Shown: one piece after another, positions 1-6,288 of the stretch
How positions within the stretch are numbered: the stretch's first letter is position 1
Layout of the letters: every line of letters starts with the position of its first letter
Assembly: GCA_035547055.1 (NCBI GenBank)
Contig: DASZVN010000135.1
Span: 1 to 20,791 of the forward strand
DNA: 20,791 nucleotides
Origin: DASZVN01 sp035547055
GTDB lineage: Bacteria > Pseudomonadota > Alphaproteobacteria > Rhizobiales > Methylopilaceae
Reading direction: 5' to 3'
Translations under genes and position numbers: made by a program
Notes under the pieces: model-generated
What the model was told of the DNA's origin: nothing
Databases searched by the model: none
The model's input: the letters and a program-made list of their open reading frames with translations, nothing else

Positions 1-140
1 TCGCCGCCGGCCGCCGCGAGGCCGCGAATGTCGCGCTCGACCGCTGCCGCGCGCTCGGCGGCGAGAAGCTCGCGAGCCTCTACGATGCGCTCGGCCGCCG
101 CGTGGCGATGCTGGCGGAACCGCAAAGCGCGGACGCGTAG
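1..140 (+). CDS. C-terminal end of an unrecognised protein (partial)
   Basis: The frame beginning at base 3 is open from the window edge and ends at TAG 138-140, giving the last 45 residues of a protein that starts outside the window. The visible tail is alanine- and arginine-rich and looks helical, with a segment reading ALGGEKLASLYDALGRRVAM. A MarR-like or other helical regulator C-terminus is conceivable, but no diagnostic motif is present and I do not assign a function. The stop codon lies inside the palindromic element at 136-175, so the element supplies the end of this protein. The next gene begins 59 nt downstream on the same strand, so the two may be cotranscribed. Confidence 0.5.
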   Translation, partial: AAGRREAANVALDRCRALGGEKLASLYDALGRRVAMLAEPQSADA

Positions 141-175
141 GGTGGGCATCGACAATTGTCGATGTCCACCCTACG
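136..175. repeat. Solo copy of the GTAGGGTGGGC palindromic element
   Basis: This is a 40-nt palindrome with arms starting CGTAGGGTGGGC and ending CCACCCTACG. It is symmetric about 155/156, and the only unpaired position is 146/165 (G against T). It is shorter than the three doublet copies in the window and looks like the outer arms plus a single hairpin. It overlaps the stop codon of the upstream gene and ends 24 nt before the next start codon, so it would be part of an intercistronic mRNA hairpin. Confidence 0.9.
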
Positions 176-199
176 GAACAGCGCACGGAGTGGAGGCTC

Positions 200-2845
200 A
201 TGGCTCTGACGATTGCGATCGTGGCGGCAGGAGAGATGGGGGCCGGCGTCGGGCGGCGGCTCGCGGAGAACGGCGCCGCCGTCAAGACCTCGCTCGCCGG
301 GCGCAGCGCGCGCTCGGCGGAGCGGGCGCGGGCCGCGGGCATGGCCGATGCCGGCGACGAGGCGCTCGCCGCGGCAGACCTCTTCCTCTCGATCGTGCCG
401 CCGGGCGAGGCCGTTGCCCTGGCCGAGCGCATGGCCCCTCATCTCACCGCCGCGGCCAGGAAGCCGCTCTATGTCGACTGCAACGCCATCAGCCCGCAGA
501 CCGCCGCCCGCGTCGCCGCGGTCGTCACCGCGGCTGGCTGCCGCTTCGTCGACGGCGGCATTATCGGAGGACCGCCCTCGCCGGGCGATAACGGGCCGGC
601 GATCTACGTCTCCGGCCAGGATGCCCCGGCCGCGATGACGCTGTCCGCCTACGGCCTCGACCTCCGCGACCTGGGAGGACCGATCGGCGCGGCCTCGGCG
701 CTCAAGATGAGCTATGCCGGCATCACCAAAGGCACCACGGCGATCGCGACGGCGATGATGCTCGGCGCGCTGAAGGCAGGCAGCGCCCCGGCGCTGAAGC
801 GCGAGCTCGCCGCCAGCCAGAAGGGCGCCCTCGCCCGCTCCGCGGTCGCCATTCCCGCAATGTTCCCGAAGGCCTATCGCTGGGTCGCCGAGATGCGCGA
901 GATCGCCGCCTTCCTCGACGACCCGGCGGCCAGCAAGATCTACGAGGGCATCGCCGACCTCTACGAGCGCCTAGCCGCCGATGTCGCCGCAGGCGGGGAG
1001 GAGACCGGGGCGCTCACCGAATTCCTGCGGGTTCCTTTGGGTGGGCAACGCGAACACGTTGCCCACGTCCGGCGCCGCCGTGGGCATCGCGACGCGATGC
1101 CCACCCTACGAGGCTCCGCCCCTTGGCACCCTGCCCGCCGATGGTGCACGCTGCCCGGAACCGCAGCGATACCCAAGCGGAGAGGAAGCGCCATGGCAAC
1201 GGAACGTCGCGCGTTCGACTATATCGTGGTGGGGGCCGGCTCGGCCGGATGCGTCGTCGCGAACCGCCTCTCGGCCGATCCCCGGAACCGTGTCTGCGTG
1301 GTCGAGGCCGGCACGTCGGACCGCAAGGCTTCGACCTGGTTCAAGGTCAACCTGCCGTCGGGCACGCCGATGCTGCTGTTCGACCCACGCTACAACTGGA
1401 TGCACAGCTTCAAGGGCAGCGAGTGGCTGTTCGGTGCCACCATCCCCTGCCCGCGCGGCCATATCTTCGGCGGCTCGTCGTCGGTCAACGGAATGGTCTA
1501 TATCCGCGGGCAGAAGCAGGACTACGATTCCTGGGCCGCCCTCGGCAACACCGGCTGGAGCTACGACGACGTCCTGCCCTACTTCAAGAAGCAGGAGAAC
1601 CGCGAGAGCGGGGCCAACGAATATCACGGCACGGGCGGCGAGCTGAACGTCGCGCGGCTCCGCTACCTCAACCCGCTGACCGAGGCCTTCGTCCAGGCCG
1701 GCGTCGAGACCCAGTATCCTCGCAACGACGACTTCAACGGCCCGCAGCAGGACGGCTTCGGCGCCTGCGAGGTGACGCAGAAGAACGGCGAGCGCTGGAG
1801 CAGCGCCCGCGCCTTCCTCCACCCGGCGATGAAGCGGCCAAACCTCGAGGTGATCTCGGACGCTCTGGTGACCCGCATCCGCTTCGACGGCAAGCGCGCG
1901 CTGGGCATCACGGTGGAGCACGAGGGCGAGACGCTGGAGCTCGACGCCCGCGCCGAGGTGATCGTCTCCAGCGGCGCCGTGAACTCGCCGCAGCTTCTCC
2001 TCCTGTCCGGCATCGGCCCGGCGGCCGAGCTGCAGCGCCACGGCATCGCGGTCGTCCACGACCTGCCCGGCGTCGGACAGAACCTCCAGGACCACCCGAT
2101 CGTCTCGATGATGTACGACGATCCGGCCAAGGCGAGCTACGCGATCAACCCCAAGACCTGGCTGCCGCTCGCCTTCGGCGCGCTGCAATGGCTGGTGTCG
2201 CGCCAGGGCATGATGACCTCGAACGGGGTCGAGGGCGTCGGCTTCGTCCGCTCGCGGCCGGACCTCGAGACGCCGAACATCCAGTACGTCTTCCGTCCGG
2301 CACTAGCTGCTGCCGGCGCCAACATCATGGCGGCCGAATACGGCTACGTGATCTATCCGACGCTGCTCCGCGAGAAGAGCCGCGGCCATCTCGAGCTGGC
2401 CTCGCCCAACCCCGCCGACAAGCCGGTGATGCACCCGAACTTCCTGCAGGAGCCGGAGGATCTCGACGCCATGGTGTCGGGGATGCGGATCGCGCGGCAG
2501 GTGATTTCCGCGCCGAGCTTCGCCAAGCATCGCGGCAAGGAGCTGACCCCCGGCGACGACGTCACCAGCGACGCCGCCCTCAGGGAATATGCCCGCAAGA
2601 CCGTCGGCACCTGCTTTCACCCCGCCGGCACCTGCAAGATGGGGCCGGACTCGGATAGGATGGCAGTGGTCGACGGGACGCTGAAGGTGCGCGGAATCGA
2701 GGGGCTGCGCGTGATCGACACCTCGATCATGCCGCTCCTCGTCAGCGGCAACACCAACGCGCCGACCATGATGATCGGCGAGCGCGGCGCCGAGTTCGTC
2801 TTGCAGGCGGCCAAGGCCGCGCCCGCCTACGGCAAGGCGGCCTAG
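200..2845 (+). CDS. DUF1932/6PGDH-like NAD(P) dehydrogenase running in frame into a GMC oxidoreductase
   Basis: ATG 200 is preceded by GTGGAGG 5 nt upstream. Residues 1-165 form a Rossmann domain of the 6-phosphogluconate/3-hydroxyisobutyrate dehydrogenase superfamily: a dinucleotide loop at 10-18 (AGEMGAGVG), YVDCNAISP at 91-99, and a DGGIIGGPP segment at 118-126. Residues about 166-277 carry the DUF1932 C-terminal domain, recognisable from KMSYAGITKGTTAIATAM at 169-186. Family members use NAD(P) on small hydroxy-acid-type substrates; the substrate here is unknown. Homology should end near residue 277 (EFLR). Instead residues 281-304 are encoded by a palindromic repeat, 305-331 are an unrelated linker, and residue 332 is the start of a complete GMC oxidoreductase. 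There is no stop codon between the two, so translation from 200 would give 881 residues. Because the GMC gene has its own ribosome binding site, this may be two genes with a lost stop rather than a working fusion. Confidence 0.75.
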   Translation: MALTIAIVAAGEMGAGVGRRLAENGAAVKTSLAGRSARSAERARAAGMADAGDEALAAADLFLSIVPPGEAVALAERMAPHLTAAARKPLYVDCNAISPQTAARVAAVVTAAGCRFVDGGIIGGPPSPGDNGPAIYVSGQDAPAAMTLSAYGLDLRDLGGPIGAASALKMSYAGITKGTTAIATAMMLGALKAGSAPALKRELAASQKGALARSAVAIPAMFPKAYRWVAEMREIAAFLDDPAASKIYEGIADLYERLAADVAAGGEETGALTEFLRVPLGGQREHVAHVRRRRGHRDAMPTLRGSAPWHPARRWCTLPGTAAIPKRRGSAMATERRAFDYIVVGAGSAGCVVANRLSADPRNRVCVVEAGTSDRKASTWFKVNLPSGTPMLLFDPRYNWMHSFKGSEWLFGATIPCPRGHIFGGSSSVNGMVYIRGQKQDYDSWAALGNTGWSYDDVLPYFKKQENRESGANEYHGTGGELNVARLRYLNPLTEAFVQAGVETQYPRNDDFNGPQQDGFGACEVTQKNGERWSSARAFLHPAMKRPNLEVISDALVTRIRFDGKRALGITVEHEGETLELDARAEVIVSSGAVNSPQLLLLSGIGPAAELQRHGIAVVHDLPGVGQNLQDHPIVSMMYDDPAKASYAINPKTWLPLAFGALQWLVSRQGMMTSNGVEGVGFVRSRPDLETPNIQYVFRPALAAAGANIMAAEYGYVIYPTLLREKSRGHLELASPNPADKPVMHPNFLQEPEDLDAMVSGMRIARQVISAPSFAKHRGKELTPGDDVTSDAALREYARKTVGTCFHPAGTCKMGPDSDRMAVVDGTLKVRGIEGLRVIDTSIMPLLVSGNTNAPTMMIGERGAEFVLQAAKAAPAYGKAA
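1036..1110. repeat. Doublet copy of the palindromic element, inside the fused reading frame
   Basis: Two perfect hairpins lie in tandem. The first has stems TGGGCAACG (1042-1050) and CGTTGCCCA (1057-1065). The second has stems TGGGCATCGC (1081-1090) and GCGATGCCCA (1094-1103). A 15-nt linker separates them. The outer right arm CCCTAC (1104-1109) is intact, but the left arm reads TTTGGG (1036-1041) instead of GTAGGG, leaving two mismatches. The change replaces an in-frame TAG by TTG at 1037-1039. Confidence 0.9.
1193..2845 (+). CDS. GMC family FAD oxidoreductase (choline/alcohol dehydrogenase-like)
   Basis: This is a complete 550-residue GMC flavoenzyme, the normal length for the family, which oxidises alcohols or choline-like substrates with FAD. 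Visible features are the FAD dinucleotide motif VGAGSAG (13-19), the acidic end of beta-2 (VVEAG, 36-40), GMC signature 1 around GGSSSVNGMVYIRG (93-106), GMC signature 2 SSGAVNSPQLLLLSGIGP (about 260-276), and GVGQNLQDHP. The catalytic His lies in CFHPAGTCKMG (His 476), with the partner Asn in GNTNAPTMMIGERG (520/522). ATG 1193 is preceded by GGAGAGGAAG at 1179-1188, a good ribosome binding site, and homology begins directly after it, so I take this as the native start. The same frame is open back to 200. The substrate cannot be fixed from sequence. Confidence 0.92.
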   Translation: MATERRAFDYIVVGAGSAGCVVANRLSADPRNRVCVVEAGTSDRKASTWFKVNLPSGTPMLLFDPRYNWMHSFKGSEWLFGATIPCPRGHIFGGSSSVNGMVYIRGQKQDYDSWAALGNTGWSYDDVLPYFKKQENRESGANEYHGTGGELNVARLRYLNPLTEAFVQAGVETQYPRNDDFNGPQQDGFGACEVTQKNGERWSSARAFLHPAMKRPNLEVISDALVTRIRFDGKRALGITVEHEGETLELDARAEVIVSSGAVNSPQLLLLSGIGPAAELQRHGIAVVHDLPGVGQNLQDHPIVSMMYDDPAKASYAINPKTWLPLAFGALQWLVSRQGMMTSNGVEGVGFVRSRPDLETPNIQYVFRPALAAAGANIMAAEYGYVIYPTLLREKSRGHLELASPNPADKPVMHPNFLQEPEDLDAMVSGMRIARQVISAPSFAKHRGKELTPGDDVTSDAALREYARKTVGTCFHPAGTCKMGPDSDRMAVVDGTLKVRGIEGLRVIDTSIMPLLVSGNTNAPTMMIGERGAEFVLQAAKAAPAYGKAA

Positions 2846-2854
2846 CCACTTACC

Positions 2855-3011
2855 CTTCCCCCTTGCGGGGAGGTCGGGTCGCCTGCGCAGCAGGCGATCC
2901 AGGTGAGTGGTACGCCTGCCGCAAATGCGACGCCGGTGGTGCTTCGCACCGACCCCTCATCCGTCTCGCCGCCTTGCGACGAGCCTCCTTCTCCCGCAAG
3001 AGAAAAGGAGG
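2855..3011. repeat. Composite intergenic repeat of several hairpins
   Basis: The gap between the convergent GMC and Sel1 genes is filled with small hairpins: CTTCCCC/GGGGAGG (2855-2873), CGCCTGC/GCAGGCG (2880-2896), GGTGC/GCACC (2938-2950), and CCTCCTT with AAGGAGG (2984-3011). This is the mosaic architecture of dispersed intergenic repeats found in many alphaproteobacteria. The last hairpin could also help terminate transcription from either side, although no long T-run follows. No coding potential is supported. Confidence 0.6.
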
Positions 3012-3022
3012 ATGCGGCCACC

Positions 3023-3289
3023 TCAGTGCGTCGTCAGCCACTCGCGGGCGGCGCGCTGGGCGGCGGAAATCTCCGCCTCGGTCATCTCGCCCGCAATCTC
3101 GCGGCGAAGCTCGATGCCGTCGCGGCAGCCCTTGCTGGCGGCGATGTTGAACCATTTGTGCGCCGCCACCCGGTCGGTCGGCACCTCGCCGCCGGTCGAG
3201 TACATCAGCCCCAGGCGGACGAAGATCTCGCCCCCGGCCGTGCCTGCGAACGCGCTCTCCTCGAGCATCTGGACATCGAAGCGCGCCAT
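3023..3289 (-). CDS. Small Sel1-repeat-like protein
   Basis: An 88-residue cytoplasmic protein with no signal peptide. Residues 21-55 match the Sel1-type tetratricopeptide pattern: ...FVRLGLMYSTGGEVPTDRVAAHKWFNIAASKG, that is a LGxMY helix, a loop, then the AxxWFxxAAxxG helix. Sel1 repeats are helical hairpins that mediate protein-protein contacts; one isolated repeat followed by a charged helix (60-85) is short for the family. The start ATG (3289-3287) is preceded by GGGAGAGG about 6 nt upstream. It lies downstream of the holin-X/DUF883 pair but is separated from it by 351 nt, so it probably has its own promoter. The partner and role are unknown. Confidence 0.8.
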   Translation of the reverse strand: MARFDVQMLEESAFAGTAGGEIFVRLGLMYSTGGEVPTDRVAAHKWFNIAASKGCRDGIELRREIAGEMTEAEISAAQRAAREWLTTH

Positions 3290-3640
3290 GGACCTCTCCC
3301 TGTCATCATCGCGCGGCCGGGTCGTCTTCGGAGCCCGGGCCGGTTTTCGTCCGGCAGGATGAATTTCGCGCCGTGCCCGTGACTGGGAGCTTAAACAGCG
3401 GGCTTAATTGTCGCTGAATGCCGTGCAAATCCAATGTAAACTTTTACGACCCGTTTGCCAGACCGATGGCTGCGGCTCTTGGATTTGAGAAAAATCTTGA
3501 CGGATTATTTCCGCCTCCGGCGAAACCTTCGCGAAACCATGCGACGAAGAGCTTGTAGGGTGGGCAACGCGAAAGCGCTGCCCACGGCGACGTCAAACGA
3601 GGGCATCGGCGTTGCCGATGCCCTCCCTGCGAGGAGCGCC
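3290..3640. other. 351-bp non-coding gap with one palindromic doublet
   Basis: This gap lies upstream of the Sel1-like gene (-) and downstream of the holin-X-like gene (-). The half nearer Sel1 (about 3390-3520) is clearly more AT-rich than the rest of the window and is the likely place for the Sel1 promoter, but I see no convincing -35/-10 pair on the minus strand. The other half holds the palindromic doublet at 3555-3630. No small ORF or RNA gene could be supported. Confidence 0.6.
3555..3630. repeat. Doublet copy of the palindromic element
   Basis: The outer stem GTAGGG (3555-3560) pairs with CCCTGC (3625-3630). Inside are hairpin 1, TGGGCA...TGCCCA (3561-3584, one internal mismatch, GAAA loop), and hairpin 2, GGGCATCGGC/GCCGATGCCC (3601-3623), separated by a 16-nt linker. 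The layout is the same as at 1036-1110 and 20525-20602. Read on the minus strand it begins 10 nt after the stop codon of the holin-X-like gene. Confidence 0.9.
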
Positions 3641-4045
3641 TCAGATCCGGCGGCCCAGGATGAGGCCGACCAGCGCCGCGCCAAGCAGCCAGATCACCGG
3701 CGAGGACGCGACCGACTGCTGCAATTGCTGCGCGGCGTCGCTCGCCGCGGCGGCCGGAGGCCGGCGGCGCGGGCGGCGGCTGCCGCCGGCGACACTCGCC
3801 ACCAGGAGGATGATCAGCCCGATCAGGATCGCCGTTCCGCCCGTGATCGCGGCCGCGATGGCAAGGCCGAGCAGCGGCGCCAGCACCGCGATCTCGGCGG
3901 CGGCCAGCGCGAACAGGCCGACGATGACGAAGAGCAGGCACACCACGCCGGCGACGACCATGACGGCTGCATAGCGGGCCCGCGCGGTGATCTCGGCCTT
4001 GAGCGGACCGATCATTGCCGCAGTGCTGAGGAGGCCGCGCAGCAT
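3641..4045 (-). CDS. Phage-holin-3/Holin-X (YqjE-like) membrane protein
   Basis: A 134-residue integral membrane protein. Hydrophobic segments lie at about 25-48 and 56-87, followed by an Arg/Pro-rich cytosolic-type linker (89-97) and a third short hydrophobic segment at 117-131 ending in GRRI. The arrangement matches the YqjE/DUF1469 'holin superfamily III' proteins, which despite the name are ordinary chromosomal membrane proteins of unknown function. The start overlaps the stop of the DUF883 gene by one base (TGATG), so translation is very likely coupled. The same pairing of a YqjD-type and a YqjE-type protein occurs in E. coli. No lysis genes are nearby, so this is not a prophage remnant. 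Confidence 0.8.
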   Translation of the reverse strand: MLRGLLSTAAMIGPLKAEITARARYAAVMVVAGVVCLLFVIVGLFALAAAEIAVLAPLLGLAIAAAITGGTAILIGLIILLVASVAGGSRRPRRRPPAAAASDAAQQLQQSVASSPVIWLLGAALVGLILGRRI

Positions 4046-4413
4046 CAGCGGCTGCGGCTCATCAGGCCGAACAGCATGCCGATGCCGAAGGCCGCCAGCA
4101 CGGAGGTGATCGGGTTCTGCTCGATGGTGTGGCTGAGCTCGTCGGTCGCGCCCTTGGCCTTCTCGCCCGCCTGCTGCAACGCCTCCTGGCCCTTGCTGTA
4201 GAGGTCGGAGGCGGTGTCGCGCACCGTGCTCTTGGCGGCGTGGGCCTGGTTGGCGACCAGCGTCGAGACCGTCTCGCTCAGCCGGGCGAGATCGGCGCGA
4301 AGCTGGGCGAGGTCGTCCTTGGCGTCCTGCGCGCCTTCGCGGAGGTCATGCTTCGTCCTTGCCGCCGCCGCTTCCGCCGCGGCCTGGTCGGTCGACTTGG
4401 GGCTCTCTGCCAT
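4045..4413 (-). CDS. DUF883 (ElaB/YqjD-like) C-tail-anchored protein
   Basis: 122 residues. A long, highly charged, alanine-rich helix (about 8-98, probable coiled coil) is followed by a single C-terminal membrane segment, NPITSVLAAFGIGMLFGLMSR (100-120). This is the DUF883/ElaB-YqjD architecture; E. coli YqjD is an inner-membrane protein that binds ribosomes in stationary phase and is under RpoS control (established knowledge). ATG 4413 is preceded by GGGAGG about 8 nt upstream. It is the first gene of a two-gene operon with the YqjE-like protein. An exact EcfG-type promoter lies at 4467-4492, consistent with stress or stationary-phase expression. Ribosome binding by this protein is inferred from the family only. 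Confidence 0.88.
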   Translation of the reverse strand: MAESPKSTDQAAAEAAAARTKHDLREGAQDAKDDLAQLRADLARLSETVSTLVANQAHAAKSTVRDTASDLYSKGQEALQQAGEKAKGATDELSHTIEQNPITSVLAAFGIGMLFGLMSRSR

Positions 4414-4466
4414 CTTGAAACCTCCCGCTCAACGTCGCTCCGCCGGCTCGGCGGCACCCGTCCCTG

Positions 4467-4492
4467 AACGTGCCCCCAGAGGGCGAGGTTCC
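4467..4492 (-). promoter_or_regulatory. EcfG-type (general stress sigma factor) promoter
   Basis: On the minus strand GGAAC (4492-4488) is followed by a 17-nt spacer and CGTT (4470-4467). This is an exact match to the alphaproteobacterial EcfG consensus GGAAC-N16/17-CGTT. Transcription would start near 4460, giving a leader of roughly 45 nt before the DUF883 start at 4413. Scanning both strands for GGAAC followed at the right distance by CGTT gave me no second exact match in the window. Confidence 0.7.
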
Positions 4493-4553
4493 GCAATGCC
4501 TCCGGCGGATGATGGCGCGCGGGCTCGCCGCCGGCATCCGGAAGCCGGCCGCC

Positions 4554-4862
4554 CTACGGCTCGGTGATGGTCCCGGCCTCGTTGTCGATCACCATCAGGA
4601 GGTCGAAATAGCGGATCGTCGGCTCGGCGCCGGTGCGGGCGCGGACGCCGGCGCGCCACCTGGCGTCATGGCCGCGTTCCGCGGCCTCGCGCGACGGCCA
4701 CAGATAGATGCCGCCGCCGGTCGTCCCATCGTCGCTCAGGACGAAGTGCTTGCGGACGAGTTCCGGGTTCGCCTGCCAGTGCGCGACGACGGTGCGCGCG
4801 TCGGCCAGCACCGCCTCGCGGTCGGCCGAGGGCGACGGAAAGGTCACGAGTTCCAGGATCAT
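4554..4862 (-). CDS. Small dimeric alpha/beta-barrel (YdhR/ABM-like) protein
   Basis: 102 residues from ATG 4862. The sequence begins with a beta strand (MILELVTF) and has the pattern of ferredoxin-like dimeric alpha/beta-barrel proteins of the YdhR/antibiotic-monooxygenase group, including a GGGIYLWPSREAAERGHD segment and a conserved-looking EPTIRYFDLLMVID C-terminal strand. Such proteins are dimers; many are annotated as putative monooxygenases without a known substrate. I chose ATG 4862 because GGAG lies 6 nt upstream; an alternative GTG at 4880 abuts the stop codon of the DUF192 gene and lacks a ribosome binding site. It is 18 nt downstream of DUF192 on the same strand, so cotranscription is likely. 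No physiological role can be assigned. Confidence 0.75.
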   Translation of the reverse strand: MILELVTFPSPSADREAVLADARTVVAHWQANPELVRKHFVLSDDGTTGGGIYLWPSREAAERGHDARWRAGVRARTGAEPTIRYFDLLMVIDNEAGTITEP

Positions 4863-4880
4863 GGTCGGCTCCAGGGCCAC

Positions 4881-5342
4881 CTATTTCAGCGGCGGGATCA
4901 GCACCTTGTCGCCGCGCTTGAGGCCGATCGCGGCGGCGCGGCCGCCGGCGATCTCGAGCACGTAGCGGACCGGCGCGCCGGAATCGATCGGCCGTTCGGA
5001 CAGCGGCTCGGCATTGGCCTCGACGCGGTGGACCACCCCGTCGGCACGGATGAAGACCATGTCGAGCGGGATGTAGGTGTTCTTCATCCAGAAGCTGACC
5101 GGCGCGGTGGCGTCGAAAACGAACAGCATGCCGGCATCCGGCGCGAGGGCGCGGCGATACATCAGGCCCTGCGTCCGCGCGGCCTCGTCGGCCGCGATCT
5201 CGACGTGGAAGACGTAGGCGCCGCCGGCAGTCTCGACCGTCAGGGGCACCGTCCGCGGCACCGCGAGCGCCGGCCGCAGCCCGGCGAAGCCCAGCAGCGC
5301 GGCCACGGCGAGGACCAAGCCCAAGATCCTGATGGGAAGCAC
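4881..5342 (-). CDS. DUF192 family exported protein
   Basis: 153 residues starting at GTG 5342, with GAGAGG about 10 nt upstream. Residues 1-27 are a signal peptide (PIRIL, then a hydrophobic core, ending ALA). The mature part shows the DUF192 hallmarks: ADEAARTQGLMYR (51-63), GMLFVFD (71-77), FWMKNTYIPLDMVFI (84-98), and a C-terminal strand with GLKRGDKV. The fold is a compact beta-barrel of unknown function, periplasmic here because of the signal peptide. The upstream neighbour is a two-domain cold shock protein, a pairing I recall as recurrent in alphaproteobacteria. An upstream extension of the open frame through the repeat region is not supported. Confidence 0.85.
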   Translation of the reverse strand: MLPIRILGLVLAVAALLGFAGLRPALAVPRTVPLTVETAGGAYVFHVEIAADEAARTQGLMYRRALAPDAGMLFVFDATAPVSFWMKNTYIPLDMVFIRADGVVHRVEANAEPLSERPIDSGAPVRYVLEIAGGRAAAIGLKRGDKVLIPPLK

Positions 5343-5424
5343 TGCGGCGCGACCTCTCGATTCCAGGCCATTCCCCCCTTTGGCCGTCGCCGCGCGCGCC
5401 CTCCGCCATGCTTCCCATGGCCCC

Positions 5425-5505
5425 CCTTCCCCATCTGCGATGGGGGAGGAACCACCCCGCGGCACGGCCTCGATCCTCCCCTGCGAAGCGGAGGAGGTGG
5501 CGAGC
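5425..5505. repeat. Hairpin-forming intergenic repeat between the cold shock and DUF192 genes
   Basis: In the 266-nt gap, CCTTCCCCATC (5425-5435) pairs with GATGGGGGAGG (5439-5449) around a TGC loop to form an 11-bp stem with one G-T pair. A second, weaker hairpin with CTCC/GGAG arms follows (about 5475-5495), then GGTGGCGAGCGCAACGAGCC. This resembles dispersed repeats common in alphaproteobacterial intergenic DNA. It could attenuate read-through from the cold shock gene into DUF192. Confidence 0.55.
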
Positions 5506-5608
5506 GCAACGAGCCGGAAACTGCGATTTAAGATGAGCCGGTCAGGGACGCCGCGCGCCCCTAAATCGTTTCGCGGCGCTCGCGATGGCGGCGGGGGCGC
5601 GTCGGCGC

Positions 5609-6199
5609 TCAGTGCGACAGCGGCAGGCCGTCGCCCTCCGCCGGGCGCACCTCGGCGGCCATCAGGCCCTTCGGCCCGTCGCCGAAGCGGACCAGCACCG
5701 CCTGCCCCGGCTTCAGCTCGGCCAGGCCGTAGCGGCGCAGCGTCTCCATGTGGACGAAGATGTCCGGTGTACCCTCGCCCCGGGTAAGAAAGCCGAAGCC
5801 GCGCAAGCGGTTGAACCATTTGACCTCGGCCCGTTCGAGCGCGCTGGTGGCAACCACGTTCACATGGGTGCGGGCCGGCGGCAACTGGGCGGGATGCATC
5901 GCGGTCGAGTTGTCCATCGAGAGGACGCGGAAGACCTGGAGCCCGCGGGGGCGCGCCTGGACCTCGCAGACGAGATGAGCGCCCTCGTGCGCGGTCTGAT
6001 AGCCGTCCCTGCGGAGGCAGGTGACGTGGAGCAGCACGTCCGGACCGCCGTCGTCCGGCACCATGAAGCCATAGCCCTTGGCGACGTCGAACCACTTGAT
6101 CACGCCGGACATCTCGACCAGGCCGACGGCCTCGTCCCCCGGCTCCGGGCGGAGATCTGCACGCTGGGCAAGGACATCCGCGGGCATGGCCAAGCTCAC
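5609..6199 (-). CDS. Cold shock protein with two cold-shock domains
   Basis: 196 residues with two CSDs joined by a flexible linker. Domain 1 (about 30-95) has VIKWFDVAKGYGFM, with the RNP1 motif at 41-46, and DVLLHV (54-59, RNP2). Domain 2 (about 123-187) has EVKWFNRLRGFGFL (RNP1-like, 132-138) and DIFVHM (146-151). CSDs bind single-stranded RNA or DNA; duplicated versions are typical of alphaproteobacteria and are single-stranded nucleic acid chaperones or antiterminators. The start is uncertain: GTG 6199 (used here) and ATG 6187 both lack a clear ribosome binding site, and ATG 6112 lies directly before the first CSD. The gene is followed by DUF192 on the same strand after a 266-nt hairpin-rich gap. 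Its own upstream gap to the sirtuin is about 90 nt. Confidence 0.9.
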   Translation of the reverse strand: MSLAMPADVLAQRADLRPEPGDEAVGLVEMSGVIKWFDVAKGYGFMVPDDGGPDVLLHVTCLRRDGYQTAHEGAHLVCEVQARPRGLQVFRVLSMDNSTAMHPAQLPPARTHVNVVATSALERAEVKWFNRLRGFGFLTRGEGTPDIFVHMETLRRYGLAELKPGQAVLVRFGDGPKGLMAAEVRPAEGDGLPLSH

Positions 6200-6288
6200 T
6201 GCTGGACGAAACGAAGCGAGTCGCAGCCGTCAGGATAACACCCTCCCTCCATGCGGAAAGTGGAAAATGGCGGGAAAGTGGCAACCGT

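Noticed and set aside
1036..3630. CRISPR array suggested by repeated palindromes
   Set aside because: The palindromes are kilobases apart, differ in length, and have no regularly spaced unique spacers.
3641..4045. Prophage holin
   Set aside because: The name of the family is misleading. There are no other phage genes, and the pairing with a DUF883 protein is a chromosomal arrangement.
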